Positions 42,298 to 54,142 of a DNA stretch of 64,000 bases are shown here, piece by piece. The stretch is from positions 1 to 64,000 of the forward strand of contig NZ_BCSN01000004.1 of the NCBI RefSeq assembly GCF_001570885.1. Direction: 5' to 3'. The DNA comes from Micrococcus lylae NBRC 15355 (GTDB taxonomy: Bacteria; Actinomycetota; Actinomycetes; Actinomycetales; Micrococcaceae). A program made the translations under genes and the position numbers. Under the pieces are notes generated by a model. That model saw only the letters and a list, made by a program, of their open reading frames with translations. It was not told the DNA's origin and did not search any database. Numbering within the stretch: position 1 is the first letter of the stretch; every line of letters starts with the position of its first letter.

Positions 42298-43899
42298 TCA
42301 GCGCTCGGCGAGGTCCACCTCGGCGGCGCGTTCTGCCTCGATGGCCTGCTCGAGCTTGTCCAGGGTGCCCGGCTGCAGCGCCGAGTCGATCTGGAGCACG
42401 GCCAGGGCGGTGCCGCCCTCGGCCTCGCGGGAGACGTCCATGCCGGCGATGTTCACGCCCTGCTCTCCCAGCGCCTGGCCGAGGATGCCGATGACGCCAG
42501 GCCGGTCCGTGTAGCGGAAGGCGAGAAGGTGCTCGGACAGCGGCACCTCGATCTCCGCGCGGTCCACGCCCACCAGCTTCTGCCGCTGGCGCGGGCCCAC
42601 GAGGGTGCCGGAGACGGAGACCTGGTCTCCCTGCGCGGTGGCGCCGCGGACGGTGACCACGTTGCGGTAGGAGCTGGATTCGGCGGTGGTGGTCAGGCGG
42701 GTCTCCACACCACGCTGCTCGGCGAGCACCGGCGCGTTGACATAGGAGACCTGGTCCGAGACGACATCCGTGAAGACGCCCTTGAGGGCGGCCAGCTGCA
42801 GGGAGGAGACGTCCTGCGCGGCGATCTCTCCGGCGACCTCCACCTCCACGGCGGTGAGCGAGCGCTCGCCCAGCAGAGCGGTGAGCACGCGCCCGAGGTT
42901 CTCGGCCAGCGGCAGGCCCGGGCGCACGTCCTCGTGGATGACGCCGCCGGCGACGTTCACGGCGTCCGGCACCAGCTCTCCGGCCAGCGCCAGGCGCACG
43001 GAGCGGGCGACGGCGACGCCGGCCTTCTCCTGCGCCTCTGCGGTGGAAGCGCCCAGGTGCGGGGTGACGGTGGAGTGGTCGTGGGCGAAGAACGGCAGGT
43101 CCGTGGCAGGCTCGGAGGCGAACACATCGATGCCGGCGCCGGCGATCTTCCCGGCGGCCAGGGCGCGGTCGAGGGCCTCCTCGTCCACCAGTCCGCCGCG
43201 GGCGACGTTCACCACGAACGCGGAGTCCTTCATGCGCTCGAACTGGTCGTCCGAGAGCATGCCGACGGTCTCCGGGGTCTTGGGCATGTGGATGGTGACG
43301 AAGTCCGCGCGCTCGAGGAGCTCGTCGAGCTCGACCAGCTCGGCGCCGAGCTGCTGCGCCCGGGCCGCGGTGATGTAGGGGTCGTAGGCGAGGATGTCCA
43401 TGCCGAAGGCCTTCATGCGCTCGGCCACGAGGGCGCCGATGCGGCCCAGGCCGATGATGCCGAGGGACTTGCCGAACAGCTCGACTCCGGAGTACTTGGA
43501 GCGCTTCCACTCCCCCTGCTTGAGGGCGGCGTTGGCCGGCGCGATGTTGCGGGCCGAGGCCAGGATGTGGCCGCAGGTCAGCTCGGCGGCGGAGAGGATG
43601 TTGGAGGTCGGGGCGTTGACCACCATGACGCCGGCGGCGGTGGCGGCGGGCACGTCCACGTTGTCCAAGCCGACGCCGGCGCGGGCGATGACCTTGAGGT
43701 TCGTGGCGGCGGCCATGGCCTCGGCGTCCATCTGGGTGGCCGAGCGGATGAGGACGGCGTCGGCACCGGGCAGGTCCGCCAGCAGGCGGGCACGGTCGGC
43801 ACCGTCGGTGTGACGGATCTCGAAGTCGGGGCCGAGGGCCTCGACCGTGGCCGGGGACAGCTCCTCGGCGATCAGGACGACGGGCTGGGCAGCGCTCAC
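42298..43899 (-). CDS. serA: D-3-phosphoglycerate dehydrogenase
   Basis: 533 residues from GTG with GAAGGA upstream. First step of serine synthesis. NAD domain: GKSLGIIGLGRIGALVAERM; catalytic Arg region VNVARGGLVDEEAL; His in TPHLGASTAEAQEKAG. The C-terminus carries the intervening ASB domain (about 320-450) and an ACT domain (RYTDRPGVIGILGQALGEQG) that binds serine, so this is the long, feedback-inhibited actinobacterial type. The upstream in-frame extension was rejected because it crosses the promoter region. Confidence 0.94.
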   Translation of the reverse strand: MSAAQPVVLIAEELSPATVEALGPDFEIRHTDGADRARLLADLPGADAVLIRSATQMDAEAMAAATNLKVIARAGVGLDNVDVPAATAAGVMVVNAPTSNILSAAELTCGHILASARNIAPANAALKQGEWKRSKYSGVELFGKSLGIIGLGRIGALVAERMKAFGMDILAYDPYITAARAQQLGAELVELDELLERADFVTIHMPKTPETVGMLSDDQFERMKDSAFVVNVARGGLVDEEALDRALAAGKIAGAGIDVFASEPATDLPFFAHDHSTVTPHLGASTAEAQEKAGVAVARSVRLALAGELVPDAVNVAGGVIHEDVRPGLPLAENLGRVLTALLGERSLTAVEVEVAGEIAAQDVSSLQLAALKGVFTDVVSDQVSYVNAPVLAEQRGVETRLTTTAESSSYRNVVTVRGATAQGDQVSVSGTLVGPRQRQKLVGVDRAEIEVPLSEHLLAFRYTDRPGVIGILGQALGEQGVNIAGMDVSREAEGGTALAVLQIDSALQPGTLDKLEQAIEAERAAEVDLAER

Positions 43900-43955
43900 G
43901 GTTCTTCCTTCACGGGGTGCGGATCGGATGCGGCGGGTCGTGGCCGAGCCTAGCC

Positions 43956-43986
43956 GCATTTCTATGCAAGGAATGGAATATGAAGA
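43956..43986. promoter_or_regulatory. AT-rich control patch upstream of serA
   Basis: A ~30-bp A/T-rich island in GC-rich DNA. On the minus strand it holds ATTCCATTCC, TTGCAT and the small palindrome GCAT-AGAA-ATGC, followed at ~43951 by TAGGCT, a likely -10 box. Possible operator; the bound protein is unknown. Confidence 0.4.
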
Positions 43987-44020
43987 CGGCGCCGGCACCT
44001 CACGGGGTGACGGCGCCGTC
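43985..44020 (-). terminator. terminator hairpin after ilvC
   Basis: Ten-bp stem GACGGCGCCG (43985-43994) / CGGCGCCGTC (44011-44020) with an inner CACC/GGTG stem, 46 bp after the ilvC stop. Confidence 0.7.
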
Positions 44021-44066
44021 GTCGGGGATCAGCCGGGGCGATCAGAGGGCGGGCGCACCGTCCGGG

Positions 44067-47638
<3,572 letters not shown>

Positions 47639-47772
47639 GAATGCTCACCTCGGTGGACGGAGGGTGGTGGAACTCTGGGTCCATCCGCGGACCCGCCGAC
47701 CTGGTGGGGCCGGGGGTCCTCCGCGGCCGGCCCTGTGGTGGGGGACGGACGCGACGGGTGGTCTCCTGGGTC

Positions 47773-47778
47773 ACACTA
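47773..47778 (-). promoter_or_regulatory. -10 box (TAGTGT) of ilvBNC
   Basis: Minus-strand TAGTGT lies between the nagA stop and ilvB; no good -35 box. The predicted ~128-nt leader is long for this chromosome. Confidence 0.45.
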
Positions 47779-47822
47779 TCCGCGCAGCGCGGCGACCCCG
47801 GCCATGTGTCCGCGGGGACGTC

Positions 47823-49127
47823 TCACCATGCGGGATCCATGACCGGATCGTGAACAGCGCGGCCGTCGAGGTCCGTGACGAGCACCTGTGCGCGGACACC
47901 CGGGCGCAGCCTGCCGAGATCGAGGCCGAGCGCGTCGGCGGGCACCGCGGTGACGGCACGCAGCGCCTGTTCCAAGCCGATCCCGGCGGCCACGGCGTGC
48001 TCGACGGAGCCTGCCAGGGTGACCGTCGAGCCGGCGATCGCCCCGGGCTCCCGGCCCTCGCCATGTATCCGGGCGACACCGCCGGCGACCGTCACCGCGA
48101 GGGGCCCGAGCCGGTAGTCGCCGTCCGCGCAGCAGGCGGCCGCCATCGCGTCGGAGACCATCGCCCACCGACGGCCCGCCTCGGCGGCGGTGCGGCGCAG
48201 CACGGCCGGATGCAGGTGCACGCCGTCGGCGATCGTCTCGATCGTCACCAGCCCGGCCCGGGCACCCTCCAGGAGCGCGAGGACGGGACCGGGGTCCCGG
48301 TGGGTCGGTCGGCGGCAGCCGTTGTACAGGTGCGTCGCCACGGTGGCCCCCGCCTCGATGGCCTCCAGCGTGGTCCCGTAGTCGGCGGCGGTGTGTCCGA
48401 CCCCGACGACGGCCCCCGCCTCCGCCAGCCGCCGCACCGCGTCGAGGCCGCCGGGCAGCTCGGGCGCCAGTGTCACCATCAGCGGCGCCCCGTCGGCGGC
48501 GGCGAGCAGCCGGTCCACGTCGGCCGGTGTCGGAGCGCAGAGCGCCGCGGGGTCGTGTGCGCCGCGGTGGTCCGGGGCGAGCCACGGCCCCTCGAGATGG
48601 AGCCCGGCCAGCACCCCCTCGGCCACGAGCGGGGCCAGGGCACGGACCTGGCGCTCCACCACGGGCACCGGCTCGCTCACGAGCGAGGCCACGACGTGCG
48701 CCGTGCCGTGGGCCCGCAGCGTCGCCGCGGCGTGGCGGGCCGCCTCCGGCCCCTCAGAGAAGGACGCACCCCCGGCGCCGTGGCAGTGGATGTCCACCGG
48801 CGCCGGTGCGAGGACCACGTCGCCGAGATCGTGGACCGGCGCCCCCGCCAGGCGTGCGGCGAGCGCCCTGCCTGCGCTCGGCTCGCCCGCGGCCGCAGGG
48901 CCCTCCCCCGGGCCGTCGACGACGGTCGACGCGGAGCGTGCCGGCGGCAGACCCGGACCGGACCACACGGCCAGGACGCGGTCGCCGTCCAGGGCGAGGC
49001 GGCCGTCGTCGTGCATCACGTCCCCGTCATGGACGTGCGCGGCGCGCAGGATGCAGGGGCCCGCGCCCGGCACACGCCGACCGCCCCCGGCGTCAGGCAC
49101 GGGGGCGGTCGGCGGCGTCGGCGTCAT
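47823..49127 (-). CDS. nagA: N-acetylglucosamine-6-phosphate deacetylase (NagA-like)
   Basis: 434 residues. Amidohydrolase that removes acetate from GlcNAc-6-phosphate during amino-sugar recycling. Metal motif VDIHCHGAGG, LAGLHLEGPWLAPDHRGAH, VGVGHTAADYGTTL, THLYNGCRRPTH, IADGVHLHPAVL and the catalytic MVSDAMAAA are present. It has a ~60-residue N-terminal extension relative to short NagA, largely Gly/Pro/Ala. It sits between ilvB and ilvD, 27 bp downstream of ilvD, with no sugar-transport genes nearby, so its placement may be incidental. Confidence 0.85.
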   Translation of the reverse strand: MTPTPPTAPVPDAGGGRRVPGAGPCILRAAHVHDGDVMHDDGRLALDGDRVLAVWSGPGLPPARSASTVVDGPGEGPAAAGEPSAGRALAARLAGAPVHDLGDVVLAPAPVDIHCHGAGGASFSEGPEAARHAAATLRAHGTAHVVASLVSEPVPVVERQVRALAPLVAEGVLAGLHLEGPWLAPDHRGAHDPAALCAPTPADVDRLLAAADGAPLMVTLAPELPGGLDAVRRLAEAGAVVGVGHTAADYGTTLEAIEAGATVATHLYNGCRRPTHRDPGPVLALLEGARAGLVTIETIADGVHLHPAVLRRTAAEAGRRWAMVSDAMAAACCADGDYRLGPLAVTVAGGVARIHGEGREPGAIAGSTVTLAGSVEHAVAAGIGLEQALRAVTAVPADALGLDLGRLRPGVRAQVLVTDLDGRAVHDPVMDPAW

Positions 49128-49154
49128 GGCCTCGAGGACCTGGGGACCCGGGCC

Positions 49155-50888
49155 TCAGCCCAGGTAGGCGCCCTCGGCGGCCGAGTGGACGAGCTTGGCG
49201 TACTTGCCGAGCACGCCGGTGGTGAACTTCGGCTGCACCGGCTCCCAGGACTCGCGGCGGGCGGCCAGCTCGGCCTCGTCCACGAGCAGGTCCATGGAGC
49301 GGCCGGCGATGTCCACGCGGATGCGGTCGCCGTCCTGCACCAGGCCGATCGGACCGCCCTCGGCGGCCTCCGGGGCGATGTGGCCGATGCACAGGCCCGT
49401 GGTGCCGCCGGAGAAGCGACCGTCGGTGATGAGCAGGACGTCCTTGCCCAGGCCGGCACCCTTGATCGCGCCGGTGATCGCGAGCATCTCGCGCATGCCC
49501 GGGCCGCCCTTCGGCCCCTCGTAGCGGATGACCACGACGTCGCCGGCGGTGATGGTGCCGTCCTCGAGGGCGTCCATGGCGGCGCGCTCGCGGTCGAAGA
49601 CGCGGGCGGTGCCCTCGAAGATGTCGGCGTCGAAGCCGGCGGACTTCACGACGGCGCCCTCGGGAGCGAGCGAGCCGTGGAGGATCGCGATGCCGCCGTT
49701 GGGGTGCATCGCGTCGTCCATGGTGCGGATGACCTTGCCGTCCACCGGGTCGGGGTCGAGCGCGGCCAGGTTCTCGGCGAGGGTCTTGCCGGTGACGGTG
49801 AGGGTGTCCCCGTGCAGCAGGCCCTCGTCCAGCAGGGCCTTCATGACCACCGGGACGCCGCCGATGCGGTCCACGTCCGTCATGACGTACTGGCCGAACG
49901 GCTTGAGGTCTGCGATGTGCGGGGTGCGGTCGGCGATGCGGTTGAAGTCGGACAGCTGCAGGTCCACGCCCGCCTCCCGGGCGATGGCGAGCAGGTGCAG
50001 CACGGCGTTGGTGGACCCGCCGAACGCCATGGTCACGGCGATCGCGTTCTCGAACGCGGGCTTGGTCATGATGTCCCGGGCCGTGATGCCCTGGCGGAGC
50101 ATGGTCACCACGGCCTCGCCCGAGCGGCGTGCGAAGGCGTCGCGGCGGCGGTCCGCGGACGGGGCGGCGGCGGAACCGGGCAGGGACATGCCGAGCGCCT
50201 CGCCGATGGAGGCCATGGTGTTGGCGGTGTACATGCCGCCGCAGGCGCCTTCGCCCGGCACGATGGACTTCTCGATGCGGAGCAGGTCCTCCTCGGACAT
50301 GAGGCCGCGGGCGCAGGCACCGACCGCCTCGAAGGCGTCGATGATGGTGACCTGCTTCTCGGTGCCGTCGGTCAGGCGGGCCACGCCCGGCATGGTCGAT
50401 CCGGCGTAGACGAACACGGAGGCCAGGTCCAGGCGGGCGGCGGCCATGAGCATGCCCGGCAACGACTTGTCGCAGCCGGCGAGCAGGACGGAGCCGTCCA
50501 GGCGCTCGGCCATCATCACGGTCTCCACCGAGTCGGCGATCACCTCACGGGAGACGAGGGAGAAGTGCATGCCCTCGTGGCCCATGGAGATGCCGTCCGA
50601 GACGGACACGGTGCCGAACTCCAGCGGGAAGCCGCCGGCGGCATGGACGCCGTCCTTGGAGGCCTGGGCGAGGCGGTCCAGGGAGAGGTTGCACGGGGTG
50701 ATCTCGTTCCAGGACGAGGCGATGCCGATCTGCGGCTTATCGAAGTCCTCGTCCCCCATGCCGACCGCGCGGAGCATGCCGCGGGCGGCGGTGCGCTCCT
50801 TGCCGTCGGTGACGTCGCGGGAGCGAGGCCTGGCGTCGACCTCCGCCGACCCTGCAGTGCTGTCCTGAGCCTTCGAGGTGGTGTCCAT
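49155..50888 (-). CDS. ilvD: dihydroxy-acid dehydratase
   Basis: 577 residues. Fe-S enzyme producing the 2-keto acids of Val and Ile. Cluster ligands are the Cys of [17 protein letters not shown], of [13 protein letters not shown] and of [15 protein letters not shown]-terminal [15 protein letters not shown] and [15 protein letters not shown] are family hallmarks. The ATG at 50888 is placed 6 nt after TATGAT (50895-50900), so the mRNA appears leaderless. Divergent from a small unknown gene, with a 14-bp palindrome between. Confidence 0.95.
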   Translation of the reverse strand: MDTTSKAQDSTAGSAEVDARPRSRDVTDGKERTAARGMLRAVGMGDEDFDKPQIGIASSWNEITPCNLSLDRLAQASKDGVHAAGGFPLEFGTVSVSDGISMGHEGMHFSLVSREVIADSVETVMMAERLDGSVLLAGCDKSLPGMLMAAARLDLASVFVYAGSTMPGVARLTDGTEKQVTIIDAFEAVGACARGLMSEEDLLRIEKSIVPGEGACGGMYTANTMASIGEALGMSLPGSAAAPSADRRRDAFARRSGEAVVTMLRQGITARDIMTKPAFENAIAVTMAFGGSTNAVLHLLAIAREAGVDLQLSDFNRIADRTPHIADLKPFGQYVMTDVDRIGGVPVVMKALLDEGLLHGDTLTVTGKTLAENLAALDPDPVDGKVIRTMDDAMHPNGGIAILHGSLAPEGAVVKSAGFDADIFEGTARVFDRERAAMDALEDGTITAGDVVVIRYEGPKGGPGMREMLAITGAIKGAGLGKDVLLITDGRFSGGTTGLCIGHIAPEAAEGGPIGLVQDGDRIRVDIAGRSMDLLVDEAELAARRESWEPVQPKFTTGVLGKYAKLVHSAAEGAYLG

Positions 50889-50894
50889 GCGCAC

Positions 50895-50900
50895 ATCATA
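50895..50900 (-). promoter_or_regulatory. leaderless -10 box (TATGAT) of ilvD
   Basis: Minus-strand TATGAT ends 6 nt before the ilvD ATG. Confidence 0.6.
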
Positions 50901-50955
50901 GGGACGGCGTGCGGCAGTGAGACGGTCGCGTCCGCCAGATGACATGCAATCGGAT

Positions 50956-50969
50956 CGTGACCTGTCACG
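50956..50969. promoter_or_regulatory. palindrome CGTGAC-CT-GTCACG between ilvD and small unknown gene
   Basis: Perfect 6-bp arms. It lies about 45 bp upstream of the plus-strand start at 51007 and ~55 bp upstream of the ilvD -10 box, a position suited to a regulator of one or both genes. Confidence 0.5.
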
Positions 50970-50994
50970 GCACTGCCCCGCCGACGGCCTCACG

Positions 50995-51000
50995 TACGTT
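50995..51000 (+). promoter_or_regulatory. leaderless -10 box (TACGTT) of small unknown gene
   Basis: TACGTT ends 6 nt before the ATG at 51007. The intervening GGAGAC could also act as a ribosome site if transcription starts earlier. Confidence 0.5.
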
Positions 51001-51006
51001 GGAGAC

Positions 51007-51471
51007 ATGGACTCGCTCACCCTCCAACGACGACTGCGCGGCGTGTTCGACGCTCGGGTCTTCAACCACGGCGACTACAACCTCGTCTACGGCCAGACCT
51101 CCGGCACGGCCACGCCGTACGTGATCGGCTACCGGCGCGCCCCGCAGGAGCTCGTGCTGTGCCCGGTCGATCCGTCACGCCCGGTGGTGGAGGACGATGC
51201 GGACCCGAGCGAGGTCTCCACGGTCTCCCTGGGGAACGTGGCCACCGTCGCGGACACGGGCAGCGGCTATCAGCTGGAGACGGTGACGGGCTTCCGCACC
51301 TGGTTCGAGGTCTCCCCCCGCTGCCGCGTGCACGTGGGTGACCTCTCCGAGACCGGCGTGGCCGAGCTGGACCAGTCCGACGACGCCGCGGACTTCCACG
51401 AGTTCATGTCCGGATTCATGGACGAGCTCGACGGTCTCTACGCCGATGTGGACATTCGCAAGAAGGCCTGA
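51007..51471 (+). CDS. hypothetical protein, 154 residues
   Basis: I do not recognise this family. It starts [20 protein letters not shown]. It is acidic, soluble, with no signal peptide or membrane helix and two cysteines. The first half ([30 protein letters not shown]) looks beta-rich. The C-terminal [20 protein letters not shown] is a likely amphipathic acidic helix. Codon use and GC-rich third positions match neighbouring genes, so it is real. The tRNA-Lys promoter lies inside its last codons. Confidence 0.75.
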   Translation: MDSLTLQRRLRGVFDARVFNHGDYNLVYGQTSGTATPYVIGYRRAPQELVLCPVDPSRPVVEDDADPSEVSTVSLGNVATVADTGSGYQLETVTGFRTWFEVSPRCRVHVGDLSETGVAELDQSDDAADFHEFMSGFMDELDGLYADVDIRKKA

Positions 51472-51477
51472 TAGAGT
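51449..51477 (+). promoter_or_regulatory. promoter of tRNA-Lys
   Basis: TGGACA (51449-51454), 17-nt spacer, TAGAGT (51472-51477). The -35 and spacer lie in the 3' end of the preceding gene. Confidence 0.75.
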
Positions 51478-51530
51478 CTTCTCTCGTTGCAACGGAGCGA
51501 GTCCGAAAGGAACGGTCCGGAGCATGGCCT

Positions 51531-51603
51531 GCGCCTCTAGCTCAATTGGCAGAGCATCAGACTCTTAATCTGCAGGTTCCGGGTTCAAGTCCCGGGGGGC
51601 GCA
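51531..51603 (+). tRNA. tRNA-Lys (CUU)
   Basis: 73 nt. Acceptor GCGCCTC pairs with GGGGCGC, discriminator A. Anticodon loop CTCTTAA carries CUU. T-arm CCGGG-TTCAAGT-CCCGG. The outermost anticodon-stem pair (27-43) is a T-C mismatch. Confidence 0.95.
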
Positions 51604-51610
51604 CACACCA

Positions 51611-51644
51611 GAAGGGCCCGTCACCGCGAGGTGACGGGCCCTTC
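51611..51644 (+). terminator. terminator of tRNA-Lys
   Basis: Perfect 15-bp stem GAAGGGCCCGTCACC / GGTGACGGGCCCTTC with a GCGA tetraloop, 7 nt after the tRNA. Confidence 0.8.
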
Positions 51645-51735
51645 GTCGTCCCGGGCGCCCGCACCGCGATCGGTGGTGTGAGAAACGCCTCATCCTCCCG
51701 GGGCGGGCGCGGACCGCATGTGTCAGAGTGGAGCC

Positions 51736-52215
51736 ATGACCACCGAGAACACCCGCCTTGCCGTCGGGGACACCGCACCCGACTTCACCCTCCAGGACCA
51801 GGACGGCCGCCCCGTCTCCCTGCACGACCATGCCGGCAAGAACGTCATCGTCTACTTCTATCCGGCCGCCTCCACTCCGGGCTGCACCAAGCAGGCCTGC
51901 GACTTCCGCGACTCCCTCGCCTCCCTCAAGGCCGCCGGCTACGTGGTGCTCGGCATCTCCCCGGACCCGATCGGCAAGATCATCCGCTTCGCCCAGAAGG
52001 AGGGCCTGACCTTCCCCCTGCTGTCCGACGAGGACCATGCGGTGGCCGAGGCCTACGGCGCCTGGGGCGAGAAGAAGAACTACGGCAGGACCTACGAGGG
52101 CCTGATCCGCTCCACGATCGTGGTGGACCCGGCCGGCAAGGTCAGCCTCGCGCAGTACAACGTGAAGGCCACCGGCCACGTGGAGCGCCTGCGCAGGGCC
52201 CTCGGGGTCGACTGA
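51736..52215 (+). CDS. bcp: thioredoxin-dependent thiol peroxidase (Bcp/PrxQ)
   Basis: 159 residues. It reduces hydroperoxides with electrons from thioredoxin. VGDTAPDFTLQDQDGRPVSL opens the AhpC/TSA fold. The YPAASTPGCTKQACDFRD motif has peroxidatic Cys50 and resolving Cys55 four residues on, defining the PrxQ subfamily. ISPDPIGKIIRFAQKEGLTF and GRTYEGLIRSTIVVDPAG follow. A GGAG ribosome site lies 4 nt before the ATG at 51736. Confidence 0.94.
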   Translation: MTTENTRLAVGDTAPDFTLQDQDGRPVSLHDHAGKNVIVYFYPAASTPGCTKQACDFRDSLASLKAAGYVVLGISPDPIGKIIRFAQKEGLTFPLLSDEDHAVAEAYGAWGEKKNYGRTYEGLIRSTIVVDPAGKVSLAQYNVKATGHVERLRRALGVD

Positions 52216-52279
52216 TCCGCCCCGGTCCGGGCCGATACACTGGGCACCCTGACCGGGCCGTCCAGCGCGGCCCGTCCGC

Positions 52280-52361
52280 GCGGGCGTGGCGGAACTGGCA
52301 GACGCGCTGGATTTAGGTTCCAGTGTCCTACGACGTGGGGGTTCGAGTCCCCCCGCCCGCA
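52280..52361 (+). tRNA. tRNA-Leu (UAG)
   Basis: 82 nt class II tRNA. Acceptor GCGGGCG pairs with CGCCCGC, discriminator A. Anticodon loop TTTAGGT carries UAG. A variable arm (TGTCCTACGACGT) is present and the T-arm is GGGGG-TTCGAGT-CCCCC. A -10 box TACACT lies at 52236-52241. Its 3' end is duplicated imperfectly at 54169-54194. No hairpin terminator is visible directly after it. Confidence 0.95.
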
Positions 52362-52364
52362 CTC
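52338..52364 (+). other. putative attL (3' end of tRNA-Leu)
   Basis: T-arm to just past the discriminator of tRNA-Leu. It matches 54169-54194 at 25 of 27 aligned positions (one substitution, one missing C in the C-run). Tyrosine-recombinase elements commonly use exactly this part of tRNA genes. Confidence 0.6.
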
Positions 52365-52691
52365 ATTCAGCCGCAGAATCATGCGGTTGCGCGCGGCACC
52401 TGTCCCCATTGGGCCGTCCTCGAAGCCGCCCAGCACGACACCGACCGCGCCGCCCAGGCGCTCCTGTCCGCCGTGCCGTTGCCCCAGTCCGTTGCTTTCC
52501 TGACTCGAGTTCGCCGTGGCACTGGCACCGCTGATGACCTTCGGTGTGGTCGCACCCCGCCGTGCCACGAACAGGACCCCCTCCTGTCTTGGTCGGCCAG
52601 ATCTGTGATGAGGTCACGGATGACCGCGATGGCCCGGCCCGGGAGGGGGTGCGGGCCCGCTGTGCTGGTGGGGACGGGGCGTGGCCGCGCC
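52365..52691. other. 327-bp stretch without a recognisable gene, inside putative element
   Basis: Both strands were read. Open frames cross it (one enters the SGNH gene in frame), but none has a convincing start, motif or codon pattern. Probably debris or regulatory DNA of the inserted segment. Confidence 0.4.
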
Positions 52692-52697
52692 TACGAT
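52692..52697 (+). promoter_or_regulatory. leaderless -10 box (TACGAT) of SGNH hydrolase gene
   Basis: TACGAT ends 6 nt before the ATG at 52704. There is no ribosome site before that ATG, consistent with leaderless expression. Confidence 0.6.
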
Positions 52698-52703
52698 GGG
52701 CAC

Positions 52704-53414
52704 ATGAAGCGTCCGGTCTTGCTTGTCCTGCTCGTCCTCATCACCGTGGCGGCTGTCGTGGCTGTGTGGTGGTCCGGTCGTCAGCCGGCGCCGGAGGGCG
52801 CCGTCAACGACGTGAAACCGTTTCAGTACCAGGCGGACACCCGGCCCACGGTCGAGGTCTACGGTGACTCCATCAGCCAGGGTGACTCCAGCAACTTCTC
52901 CTCTGGCAACACGGGCCCCACCTCATGGGTCAGCCACCTGGGCGGGCCTGACGGGCTGCGCTTCGTCGGCGGTTATGCGCGTCCGGGCATGAAGATGACC
53001 GAGGCGGCGTCGGAGGCGTCCAACATCGTGGTCCCGCAGCAGACGGCGTCCACCGTGGTGGTGGAACTCGGCACGAACGACATCAACACTGGCGGCGAGT
53101 GGAGCGATTTCGCTGAAGCGCTGGAGGACTTCACCAGCCACCTCGATGTGGAGCCGTCCGGCATTGTTGTGGTCGGTGTCGGGCCGATCGACCGGCTGGA
53201 TCCCGACGCCATCGCCGCCTGGAACGAGCGGACGCAGGATTTGGCGGACGAGAAGGGCTGGCTCTACGTATGGCCGTTCAGTGATCTGACGGACGCGGAC
53301 GGCTACTGGGTGCCGGAATACACCGAGGACGGCCTGCACCCGAACAAGAGCGGCGCGCAAGTGCTAGGAGCCAATATGGCTGAGGAGGTGCGCGCCGCCC
53401 TGGCCGAGCGGTGA
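52704..53414 (+). CDS. membrane-anchored or secreted SGNH/GDSL hydrolase
   Basis: 236 residues. An N-terminal hydrophobic helix (residues 5-23, LLVLLVLITVAAVVAVWW) acts as a signal anchor or uncleaved signal. The catalytic domain has block I VYGDSISQG with Ser56, GTND at 123-126 (block III) and DGLHPN with Asp209/His212 (block V). It probably cleaves ester groups, for example acetyl groups on wall sugars or lipids, outside the membrane; substrate unknown. It lies inside the putative tRNA-Leu-integrated segment. Its base composition looks less GC-rich than its neighbours. Confidence 0.8.
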   Translation: MKRPVLLVLLVLITVAAVVAVWWSGRQPAPEGAVNDVKPFQYQADTRPTVEVYGDSISQGDSSNFSSGNTGPTSWVSHLGGPDGLRFVGGYARPGMKMTEAASEASNIVVPQQTASTVVVELGTNDINTGGEWSDFAEALEDFTSHLDVEPSGIVVVGVGPIDRLDPDAIAAWNERTQDLADEKGWLYVWPFSDLTDADGYWVPEYTEDGLHPNKSGAQVLGANMAEEVRAALAER

Positions 53415-53415
53415 A

Positions 53416-53550
53416 TCACGGCAGGATCGGAACGCACTGCTTACTGGCGGCGCGGATCGCCGCGATGTCAATCCACCGCGTGGTGCCGCCCGCGCCGGCG
53501 CGCCCGATGGCCGAGAAGACAACGCCGTCCGTACTCGTTCCGAGAGGTGA
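53416..53550 (-). pseudogene. possible C-terminal remnant of an unknown protein
   Basis: A 44-codon open stretch reading TDGVVFSAIGRAGAGGTTRW and IDIAAIRAASKQCVPILP, then TGA at 53416-53418, looks protein-like but has no start or ribosome site. It begins next to the end of the IS3 remnant. I do not recognise the family, and it may be chance. Confidence 0.25.
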
Positions 53551-53561
53551 CCGGCAGGGCC

Positions 53562-53948
53562 TCAGCCCGCGAGGCTCACGGCCGGGTTCATGATGGTCTC
53601 GTACTCGAGGGGCGTCAGCCGAACCAGACGGAACTGCCGGCGCCCAGGGTGGTACTTAGGCTCGATCCACGTGACGATCGCGATCCGCAGCTCCTGGCCG
53701 GCCTTCCACCTCTTGCGATCCAGAACGTTCTTCTGACAGCAGTGCGAAGAACCATTCCATGGCCTCGTTGACACCGGCAGCACCGGCCTCGCCCATCGAA
53801 CCCGTCAGCTGGTGGCGGTTCAGCGAATGCACAAAGGTCCTGGACCGAAGGTCTCACCGGCGATCTGGGCCAGGGTCACGCCGTCGTCGCCGGCGCGGGC
53901 GACGCACACGACAGCGTCGCGGAACTCTTGGGGGTACGGAGCGAGCAC
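53562..53948 (-). mobile_element. IS3-family transposase remnant (deleted and frameshifted)
   Basis: On the minus strand the remnant opens with LAPYPQEFRDAVVCVARAG and VTLAQIAG, the N-terminus of an IS3 OrfA. After ~30 codons it jumps, in another frame, to the late part of OrfB: FVHSLNRHQLTGSMGEAGAA then NEAMEWFFALL. One extra T then shifts frame to QKNVLDRKRWKAGQELRIAI, VTWIEPKYH and LTPLEYETIMNPAV, the usual IS3 integrase C-terminus. Most of OrfA and the first half of OrfB, including two of the DDE residues, are gone. No terminal inverted repeats or target duplication were found. Inactive. Confidence 0.75.
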
Positions 53949-54142
53949 AGGACCATCCGTCCAGGCTGCCCTGCGGGCAAGCCAGATCAGATGTCACCTC
54001 ACCGTGCATCAGCTGCGCCGGCACGGCTGACCCCAGAGGACACGCGGCGTCGTTGCGGCACCTTTCGCGTAGTCTGGTGTCGTGTCCGCCGCCCTCTGGT
54101 GGCGCTCACATTCGGCTTGCTGGTGCGCCTGACGGCGGATTC
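53949..54142. other. non-coding debris inside putative element
   Basis: No supported gene on either strand. The only signal is TAGTCT at 54070-54075, a plausible plus-strand -10 box, followed 6 nt later by a GTG that opens only a 16-codon frame. Confidence 0.4.

Noticed and set aside
40565-43510. Single 981-codon frame covering metG and part of serA
   Set aside because: Only the part from GTG 42178 on is methionyl-tRNA synthetase; the upstream part is an out-of-frame Arg/Gly-rich shadow of serA and crosses a terminator and promoter.
47639-47766. Attenuator leader peptide upstream of ilvB
   Set aside because: The ~128-nt leader contains an open frame starting GTG ACC CAG, but its codons are Thr, Arg and Pro rather than Val, Leu or Ile, and no alternative terminator/antiterminator pair is clear.
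52092-52568. Minus-strand frame across tRNA-Leu and the left part of the relic
   Set aside because: It runs through tRNA-Leu in antisense and through the end of bcp, has no recognisable motif and no ribosome site.
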